Assembly: GCF_009830285.1 (NCBI RefSeq)
Contig: NZ_WUQX01000001.1
Span: forward strand, 4,216,501 to 4,280,500
Reading direction: 5' to 3'
Length of the DNA stretch: 64,000 nucleotides
Source of the DNA: Sporofaciens musculi
Lineage (GTDB): Bacteria > Bacillota > Clostridia > Lachnospirales > Lachnospiraceae
The notes under the pieces were generated by a model. The model did not search any database and was not told where the DNA came from. It saw only the letters and a list, made by a program, of their open reading frames with translations. The position numbers and the translations under genes are program-made. This document shows, in pieces, positions 58,184 to 64,000 of this stretch; position 1 is the stretch's first letter, and each line of letters begins with the position of its first letter.

Positions 58184-59310
58184 CCTATACTCCTGTATAT
58201 TTCCTTCATTCTATAACAATAATTTTTTACATCATATCCTGCATCAGAGACCTTACCGCCTTGTGCTGTCCGATCATCGCTAAGAACATATTTACAAATT
58301 CTTTTAGCCCATAATGATTCGTCCTGATTATCCTTTATAGGGAGATATATAGCACTTCCAGTCACATTTGTCTCCTTTGGTATTTTATCGGATAAAAAGA
58401 CTTTTGCCCCAGAAGCAAGTGCTTCAACTGCCACAATCCCAAACCCTTCATATAAAGAGGGAAGTATAAAAACATCTATTCCAGACAGAAATGCATCCAT
58501 ATCACGCCTCTCACCAAGAAAAATTACATTCTTATTTAAATTAAGTTTGTTGACATATTCTTCTATTTCTGTCTGTAGTTCTCCTTTTCCCACCAGCAAT
58601 AATTTCGCATCTGAAATCGTTCTAGTTACTTCCTTCATAATCCGAATAATAAAATAATGATTCTTTTGACTTTGAAACCTGCCAATATTTCCGATAACTA
58701 ATTCATTCTTTATCCCTAACTCATCTCTAAACAGCCTTCTTTTATATGAATCAAATGTAAACTTCTCTGTATCAATCCCATTTGGTATAATCTCCACATG
58801 TCCCTGTTCCACAAGCGACTTTGAAAAAATCCATTCTGCCGCACCTTTTGAACATGCCAGATAATGTGTACCATAGGTCTTTAGCTTACGCTTCATCAAT
58901 CCTTTGACAAATTCTTTTAAGTTCTTTTGACTGGGGATAAAATTGTGCGAATGTAAGATAATTCCTTTTATACCTTCATCCTTTGCTGCTTTTCCTGCAA
59001 GTAAATGAAAGGATAATCCTCCGCTATTGATGTGAACAATGTCAGGCTTCTTTTCACGATAATATAATCTTAGCTCACTGTACAATAACCTTTGTTTTTT
59101 TATAGAATCTGCATAGATTGGAATTTCATCTATATATCCTCCACGCTTAAGGATGTCCTCTCGAAACATATTATACGTTGAGGTTCCGCAAGTCAAAAAG
59201 ATGACCTCAAATTCATCTTGGTTTAAATGATAAAATATATTGAGCAGAAAAGACTCCACACCTCCATATAATCCCTTACATGAATTTATAAGTATCAATC
59301 TTTTTCTCAT
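58180..59310 (-). CDS. Glycosyltransferase family 4
   Basis: 376 residues, GT-B fold. N-terminal RLILINSCKGLYGGVESFLL, the central LVIGNIGRFQSQKNHYFIIR and the donor-binding ILPSLYEGFGIVAVEALASG (E-x7-E) are diagnostic. It transfers a sugar from a nucleotide donor to the lipid-linked repeat unit on the cytoplasmic face. Close spacing ties it to LicD upstream. Confidence 0.92.
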   Translation of the reverse strand: MRKRLILINSCKGLYGGVESFLLNIFYHLNQDEFEVIFLTCGTSTYNMFREDILKRGGYIDEIPIYADSIKKQRLLYSELRLYYREKKPDIVHINSGGLSFHLLAGKAAKDEGIKGIILHSHNFIPSQKNLKEFVKGLMKRKLKTYGTHYLACSKGAAEWIFSKSLVEQGHVEIIPNGIDTEKFTFDSYKRRLFRDELGIKNELVIGNIGRFQSQKNHYFIIRIMKEVTRTISDAKLLLVGKGELQTEIEEYVNKLNLNKNVIFLGERRDMDAFLSGIDVFILPSLYEGFGIVAVEALASGAKVFLSDKIPKETNVTGSAIYLPIKDNQDESLWAKRICKYVLSDDRTAQGGKVSDAGYDVKNYCYRMKEIYRSIG

Positions 59311-59328
59311 ACTACATATCCTTCCGTC

Positions 59329-60177
59329 TCAAATGTGTGCCTGGTATGATTTTTCAATCCACGCATCAAAACTATGCTTTGCGACTCTAACTTCTTCAGG
59401 TGGAAACTGCATATAATCGCCATAATATTTCTTTAGATGTTCAATATAGTTACTAGCTGCAAAACACTGAAATCCCTCAAATTCCAATTCTTTTGATTGC
59501 TCATAAACTGACTTTTTTACCACTTCTTTATATGCAGCTGTATCAGCATTAGGCGCTACAAATTTACTATCCATATAAGGATATTTTTTTGCAGCTTTTA
59601 AAACCTTGTTGCGGTATTTTTTCGTATTTTTGGATTTAAAAAACGGCTGAATAATTGGCCCTATCTTTTTTGCCATGCCAGTATTTACGTGTTCAAAATC
59701 TGCACGACACAATGCGTGCATAGAGCGAAGCAGAAACATCTTCTTAAAATATATCTTTCTAATTAGACTACTTCTTGGCGTCCCATCATATACAAAAATA
59801 CTTATTCCAATTTTTAATTCTTCCTTCTCACGATATTGACCGGACAGCATTCTTGATTCTCGGTATACAACCTGTGGAATGTAACCATTAAAACTATCAT
59901 CAGTCTCTGCTGCCATCAGATAACAATGCTCTGATATTGCTTCTCCTTTTTTCTGTAACCTAACCAATTTCTCATAGTCCGGTCTGGACATGCTTACATC
60001 AATATCATCATCCCAAGGAATAAATCCCTTATGCCTGACAGCGCCAATCAATGTCCCTCCCAGAACGTTTACTTTCAAACTATGCTTCTTACAAAACATC
60101 AAAAACTCTTTAAATATATTTGTCTCTATTAACTGCAATTCCCTTAGTTCTGTAACCTTACGCATCTGCTTCCTCAT
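59329..60177 (-). CDS. LicD-family phosphotransferase
   Basis: 282 residues. KVNVLGGTLIGAVRHKGFIP followed by WDDDIDVSMSRPDYEKL is the LicD nucleotidyltransferase-fold active site with its metal-binding aspartates. LicD proteins move phosphocholine or other phosphoryl-linked groups from a CDP carrier to a sugar. In this operon the likely donor is the product of the cytidylyltransferase fusion at 51409-52752. No choline uptake or choline kinase gene is present in the operon, so the ligand is probably not choline. Confidence 0.92.
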   Translation of the reverse strand: MRKQMRKVTELRELQLIETNIFKEFLMFCKKHSLKVNVLGGTLIGAVRHKGFIPWDDDIDVSMSRPDYEKLVRLQKKGEAISEHCYLMAAETDDSFNGYIPQVVYRESRMLSGQYREKEELKIGISIFVYDGTPRSSLIRKIYFKKMFLLRSMHALCRADFEHVNTGMAKKIGPIIQPFFKSKNTKKYRNKVLKAAKKYPYMDSKFVAPNADTAAYKEVVKKSVYEQSKELEFEGFQCFAASNYIEHLKKYYGDYMQFPPEEVRVAKHSFDAWIEKSYQAHI

Positions 60178-60725
60178 TTCCTTTTATTCAAAAAGTCATC
60201 CCATAAATAATTTTGTAACGAATTATCATCTAATCCTTTTACTGCTTCTGTCCAGTTCAAACGATTATCTAAAATGTTACCAAAATCACCTATTCGTTTT
60301 GCCGGATTTCCTGCATATACTCCACCTGATTCCAAATCCTTTGTAACAATGCTTCCCGCCGCAATAATTACATTCGAGCCAATTCTTACATTGGGTAAGA
60401 TAACACTCTTAGTCCCTATGAATACATGGTCCATGACCTCTATACAGCCATAGTACTTTGAGCATTCTCTATACCCCCCCCCCATACTATTAAACACCTT
60501 ATAAATAACATCATGATTGCAGAATACAACATCAGCGGCAACGCTTACATTATTATGAAAAATAATATACTTTGGGTCTGCCGGTATCTTCCTTGGGCAG
60601 AAATAAAAATTTTCTCCTACAGCTCGAAATACATTCTTTTTTACAATCCATTTTGTTCTCATCGTTCCCCAGGGAAGCAAAGACACAAACAATCTAAAAA
60701 ATTGATATCGTAAATCTTTAAACAT
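60174..60725 (-). CDS. Hexapeptide-repeat O-acetyltransferase containing a G10 tract
   Basis: 183 residues. Repeats of the left-handed beta helix (VFIGTKSVILPNVRIGSNVI and IAAGSIVTKDLESGGVYAGN) are followed by PAKRIG, the end signature of the WbbJ/CysE-like family. VVFCNHDVIY supplies the catalytic His. A run of ten coding-strand G (C10 at 60474-60483) encodes Gly-Gly-Gly in NSMGGGYREC. The run is in frame here; gain or loss of one base would stop the protein. Probably acetylates a sugar of the repeat unit. Confidence 0.88.
   Translation of the reverse strand: MFKDLRYQFFRLFVSLLPWGTMRTKWIVKKNVFRAVGENFYFCPRKIPADPKYIIFHNNVSVAADVVFCNHDVIYKVFNSMGGGYRECSKYYGCIEVMDHVFIGTKSVILPNVRIGSNVIIAAGSIVTKDLESGGVYAGNPAKRIGDFGNILDNRLNWTEAVKGLDDNSLQNYLWDDFLNKRK
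60474..60483. repeat. C10 homopolymer in the acetyltransferase gene
   Basis: Longest G/C homopolymer in the window, G10 on the coding strand, spanning Gly codons between the active-site region and the beta-helix repeats. Such tracts are classic slipped-strand (phase-variation) sites in surface-glycan genes. Confidence 0.8.
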
Positions 60726-60734
60726 ATGTACGCC

Positions 60735-61772
60735 TCACAATCTGCAATCTATATTATAGTCAACCAACAGTCTGTTTATAGAGTCTACAACCTCGTCTGA
60801 TAATTCTATACCGACACATTGGCTTTTTTCATACTCTCTCAATTTCCTTTCTCCCGGAAAAAGTATGGTGCTATCGTCTTTTGCCTTTGAACAATGGATA
60901 TTTTCAATATATTGGTCTATCATTCCATAGAAATCTGCCGACATCACTAATTCAGGATTAATTGCTATAAACACCTGTCCAACATTCATGCTGTTGTTAT
61001 CCTCGGAATAAAATCGCCCTACACCATTCTGATATGCCGCCCCTGAAAGTAATCCTGCAATAATATCGATCATCATAGACAAGCCATATCCTTTAGGTCC
61101 GGCCATTGGCAGCACCAGCCCTTTGATTGCTTCTATTGGATCTGTAGTAGAATCACCATTGATATCTAAAGCCCATCCATTTGGAATCCTTTTTCCTTTT
61201 TTTCTCGCTTCATTAATTTTGGACTTTGCCACAATACTTGTGGCCATATCAAATAATATTGGTCCTTCATTCTTGCCTGGTATACCCACAGCAACAGGAT
61301 TTGTCCCCAGCATTTTTTCATACCCTCCCCATGGCGCCATCGCTGAAGGACTGTTACAGAAGGTAATTCCTATTAATTTCTTATCTGTTGCCATTTTAGT
61401 ATAATAAAATGCAGGTCCATATGTATTACAATCTTTACAAAAAACAGTATATACGCCTGCATTTATCCCATGTTTTATTACTTTTTCCATACAAAAGGCT
61501 GCCGAATACATACCAATACTATTCTGTGCATTTACAGACATGAAGGCGGGAAATTCCTTTTCAATAATCGGCTCAATCCCTAATTGATATCCGCCTCTCT
61601 TTATGCGCTCCACATGAGAGGAAAAAACTGACAGACCGTGTGTGTGTACTCCATAGCTATCTGAAGCAATCAATACATCTAATAAAACATTTGCCTCTTT
61701 ATTACTTAGTCCTATTTTTTCTAATATGAGCAAAGCACATTTTTTTATCTTAAAAATTTCATATCTTTTCAT
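60735..61772 (-). CDS. Ldh/malate-sulpholactate family 2-oxoacid dehydrogenase
   Basis: 345 residues. SYGVHTHGLSVFSSHVERI contains the conserved His pair of the type 2 L-lactate/malate dehydrogenase family; GPILFDMATSIVAKSKI and LPMAGPKGYGLSMMIDIIAG are the NAD(P)-binding segments. Family members reduce 2-oxoacids or imines to 2-hydroxy acids or amino acids and do not use the Rossmann fold. Its product may be a precursor of the glycan substituent made by this operon. The exact substrate is not evident. Confidence 0.86.
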   Translation of the reverse strand: MKRYEIFKIKKCALLILEKIGLSNKEANVLLDVLIASDSYGVHTHGLSVFSSHVERIKRGGYQLGIEPIIEKEFPAFMSVNAQNSIGMYSAAFCMEKVIKHGINAGVYTVFCKDCNTYGPAFYYTKMATDKKLIGITFCNSPSAMAPWGGYEKMLGTNPVAVGIPGKNEGPILFDMATSIVAKSKINEARKKGKRIPNGWALDINGDSTTDPIEAIKGLVLPMAGPKGYGLSMMIDIIAGLLSGAAYQNGVGRFYSEDNNSMNVGQVFIAINPELVMSADFYGMIDQYIENIHCSKAKDDSTILFPGERKLREYEKSQCVGIELSDEVVDSINRLLVDYNIDCRL

Positions 61773-61813
61773 CCATATTTACCTCAATGGCTTAATTATC
61801 AATGCGAAAAAAC

Positions 61814-62449
61814 TTATTTTTTCTCAATCGTACCATTACCAGTAGTAAGTACGGTATTTTCATTGTTGGCATTCGTCAAGACTTTAATTACTGTCAAAAT
61901 AAGAATCTTCAAATCCAGCAGAAAAGATACATGTTCTGCATACCAAATTCCCATTTCAATCCTATCTGCCCATTGAACTTCTTTCCTTCCATGTACCTGT
62001 GCCCATCCTGTCACTCCCGGACGAACAGAAAACATTTTCATCTGTTCCTCCGTATACTGCTCTATTGGCCATGGATGATACGTCAAAGGAGGGCGGAAAC
62101 CTATTAAAGACATATCTCCTTTTATGATATTGATAAACTGAGGAAGTTCGTCAATACTGGCTGCCCTAATCAACTTACCTATTCGGGTAACCCTTGGATC
62201 ACCTTTAAAGGAATATTGTCCCGACCCCTTTTTTTCAGCATCCATACACATGGACCTAAATTTATATATTATAAATTCATTACCATATCTTCCTAATCTT
62301 CTCTGACGAAATAAAACATCCCCTTTTGAATCCATTTTAATTGCAATGGCAGTTATTACCAAAATTGGTGAAGTAATAAGCAGACCAACTAACGAAACTC
62401 CTACATCTATAAATCTTTTTATGTAATCACGATAAATTTTCCTTTTCAT
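61814..62449 (-). CDS. Undecaprenyl-phosphate sugar phosphotransferase (initiating)
   Basis: The ATG at 62449 has GAGG about six bases upstream; 211 residues. One N-terminal membrane hairpin (FIDVGVSLVGLLITSPILVI), then the phosphoglycosyl transferase signature YKFRSMCMDAEKKGSG, ASIDELPQFINIIKGDMSLI and RPGVTGWAQVHGR. It attaches the first sugar phosphate to undecaprenyl phosphate and so starts the cluster 2 repeat unit. It is the small PglC-type architecture, not the WbaP type with extra helices. Confidence 0.92.
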   Translation of the reverse strand: MKRKIYRDYIKRFIDVGVSLVGLLITSPILVITAIAIKMDSKGDVLFRQRRLGRYGNEFIIYKFRSMCMDAEKKGSGQYSFKGDPRVTRIGKLIRAASIDELPQFINIIKGDMSLIGFRPPLTYHPWPIEQYTEEQMKMFSVRPGVTGWAQVHGRKEVQWADRIEMGIWYAEHVSFLLDLKILILTVIKVLTNANNENTVLTTGNGTIEKK

Positions 62450-62476
62450 CTCAGCCCTCAATTACTTTTAATAATT

Positions 62477-63304
62477 TTATATTGCAAGCCGCCTTATAAT
62501 CTCTTTTATTTCATTTTCATTCCCCTTAAAATAATTGCTATATACAGAAACCTTTTCCTCGTAATCACGAATATCCTTAACACCTTTTATAAATGTTTCG
62601 CTAATTATTCCAAGATGTTTTACTAAATCTGTATTACAAAAGCTTCTGGATAGAATAACACGTGTCGAACCTAACCGGTAATGCTCTGTAATAATTCGTT
62701 CAGCAGGCAGCTCCCCTTTTCCAATAGCCGCAATGCCTCCAAATCCATAGGGGATGCCCGCTTTTTTGAATTTGTAGCACAAATCCTCTACTGTTCCGTC
62801 ACTGAGAAGTTCAAACATAAATTTCTTTTTATATGCAAGGCTCAAATCATTTAGTCCTATCATGATTTCATCAATGCCGTTAATCTTTAATATATCATCA
62901 ATAATCTCGACAGCTTCTGGCGTCTCAACCAACAGCATTGTTTTGACTCTGCCTTTTACATATTCTATAAACTTATGAACCTCTCCAGAAGTTTTAAAAT
63001 ATGGCAGCATGATAAGATCTGCCCCATATTCTACAGACTTGTCAATTTCTTCTTTTGAAGATATTTCTCTTTCTGTTTCTTCATGAATAGGGTTAATTCT
63101 AACAAGCAGCTCTGCCTTTTCGATTGCTTGTGCAATCTTTCTGACATCTTCCAGCGTATGATGATTCTGAACTGTATCCATGCCGCCCTGACGATTAGCC
63201 TTTCCTATATATTCCATGTCAACAAAGATTCGATCAACACCTGCAGCTTCTGCTATTTGAGCAACGTCCGCCTTATTCGTGATATACATTAGCTTCAACG
63301 GCAT
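62477..63304 (-). CDS. HpcH/HpaI-family aldolase
   Basis: The ATG at 63304 follows a GAGGTGAG site; 275 residues. TIM barrel with RIFVDMEYIG near the start, LLVRINPIHEET, TMLLVETPEAVEIIDDIL (metal Glu) and DEIMIGLNDLSLAYKKK (metal Asp). The family cleaves or forms 4-hydroxy-2-oxoacids from pyruvate and an aldehyde. It is the first gene after loaP and stands beside the initiating transferase. With the reductase and aminotransferase in the same operon it likely builds an unusual small-molecule decoration. The donor aldehyde is not known. Confidence 0.85.
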   Translation of the reverse strand: MPLKLMYITNKADVAQIAEAAGVDRIFVDMEYIGKANRQGGMDTVQNHHTLEDVRKIAQAIEKAELLVRINPIHEETEREISSKEEIDKSVEYGADLIMLPYFKTSGEVHKFIEYVKGRVKTMLLVETPEAVEIIDDILKINGIDEIMIGLNDLSLAYKKKFMFELLSDGTVEDLCYKFKKAGIPYGFGGIAAIGKGELPAERIITEHYRLGSTRVILSRSFCNTDLVKHLGIISETFIKGVKDIRDYEEKVSVYSNYFKGNENEIKEIIRRLAI

Positions 63305-63380
63305 ATAACTCACCTCACTTATTCTTTTAACCAAACTTACTTATTCTGGTGTCATGAGCCATTCCTTATATCCCACCTAA

Positions 63381-63911
63381 TCACACCGGATCCCCGTCCA
63401 TCCGTATCCCAAACAAAACATTCTCCCTCCGGTTAAACAAGAGCACCTCCGCCGTCACATACCTGTGTCTCAGCCTCTGTCTTGTAATTCTTCCCACATA
63501 TGACTTAAGCGCCCCGCTTGCGCTTCGCACCAGACCAGCTTCGTCCACCTGCACTGTTGACAGCCTCATATCATGCGTCAACTCCTTACCACATACCTTC
63601 TCCAGAAAAAGTAGGTCGTCCTTCTCCACCGGAACAAGCTCCTCCATCTGACTGCCTACCAACTGCGGAAATTGCCTTGCTTTCCTCAGTTCATCCCTAA
63701 GTTCATCCGGAAACTCAGTACGGACAAAAATGTACCCTGGAAACATATCTTTCCTGCTAAGCAAGTACCTCCCCTGTGTTCGGAATAACTGCTGTTTTTT
63801 CAGAATCCGGCAGTCTTGCCACAATGCTCGGTTAATCTTACTTTCCATCAATGCAACCGCTTCTGATTCCTTCCCAGGAATCGTACGCATCACATGCCAT
63901 TTTTCATTCAT
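63381..63911 (-). CDS. loaP: LoaP-type NusG-like transcription antiterminator
   Basis: The ATG at 63911 (NEKWHVMRTIPGKESEAV) has GGAG eight bases upstream and gives 176 residues; a further upstream start is less likely. NGN domain, then DMFPGYIFVRTEFPDELRD, and a C-terminal KOW-like domain with YVGRITRQRLRHRYVTAEVL. LoaP proteins load on RNA polymerase at specific leaders and suppress termination in long polysaccharide or antibiotic operons. Here it is the first gene of a 12 kb glycan operon. A conserved NusG housekeeping gene would have a ribosomal-protein context, which is absent. Confidence 0.9.
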   Translation of the reverse strand: MNEKWHVMRTIPGKESEAVALMESKINRALWQDCRILKKQQLFRTQGRYLLSRKDMFPGYIFVRTEFPDELRDELRKARQFPQLVGSQMEELVPVEKDDLLFLEKVCGKELTHDMRLSTVQVDEAGLVRSASGALKSYVGRITRQRLRHRYVTAEVLLFNRRENVLFGIRMDGDPV

Positions 63912-64000
63912 ACTATCTTCTCCGTTATCTCCAAACCCGCCGTAACATAACAAACATCTGACAACGATTTTCCCTCAATTCCAACCTTTTTCCCATACGG

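Noticed and set aside
63381..63911. Housekeeping NusG
   Set aside because: It heads a polysaccharide operon and is not beside secE or rplK. Its sequence is of the specialised LoaP type.

Overview
The window reads as a chromosome segment of an anaerobic, low-to-moderate GC Firmicute, most likely a gut Lachnospiraceae (Clostridia). The evidence is a trimeric NADH/ferredoxin-type [FeFe] hydrogenase, a PAS-containing sensory hydrogenase beside a PP2C phosphatase, two GHKL kinase/LytTR regulator pairs, a LoaP-type antiterminator, EpsG and LicD family glycan genes, and AGGAGG-type ribosome sites. Apart from the two insertion sequences, every recognised gene is on the minus strand, so transcription runs from high to low coordinates. 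I saw no rRNA, tRNA or CRISPR array.

Layout. (1) 1-21166 is a surface-glycan or glycoconjugate island (cluster 1). It is driven from a consensus promoter at 21278-21306 and runs off the left edge. It holds two beta-propeller-like genes, a degenerate PP-loop protein, DegT-type aminotransferases, a WbqC-like gene, three tandem FkbM methyltransferases, two family 2 glycosyltransferases, an ATP-grasp ligase, a Gfo/Idh/MocA oxidoreductase, a DAHP synthase, a radical SAM enzyme, a nucleotidyltransferase-kinase fusion and the start of an SIS isomerase. (2) 21460-51171 is mostly core genome: a ydjGHI-like membrane-stress operon, aroA-tyrA, a putative H2-sensing block (HK, LytTR, MCP, FIST, PP2C, sensory hydrogenase), hydABC, sirC, a YgjP-like protease, a lipoprotein, an aldo/keto reductase, a second GHKL/LytTR pair, an HD hydrolase, a dihydrolipoamide dehydrogenase, ung, hisF, hisH and an OmpR-type two-component system. 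(3) 51409-63911 is a second glycan operon (cluster 2), headed by a LoaP-type antiterminator. It contains an initiating sugar transferase, EpsG-like polymerase, Wzx flippase, GT4, LicD, an acetyltransferase, and an unusual set (HpcH/HpaI aldolase, Ldh-type reductase, class V aminotransferase, cytidylyltransferase-oxidoreductase fusion) that probably makes a CDP-activated substituent.

Two nearly identical 1.59 kb IS4-like elements lie in direct orientation, one in each glycan cluster. The copy at 54613-56202 cleanly splits the flippase gene, with a 7-bp target duplication. The copy at 16170-17756 is decayed, has no target duplication and joins two truncated genes, so it probably marks a deletion.

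A striking property is the number of genes broken by a single base in a homopolymer: aroA twice, ydjH twice, two FkbM genes, a propeller gene three times, wbqC, an acetyltransferase and an HD hydrolase. Most need one base removed, often from a G/C run. This looks more like homopolymer miscalling in the source assembly than mass pseudogenisation. Slippage-based variation in the glycan clusters, including an in-frame run of ten G, is not excluded.
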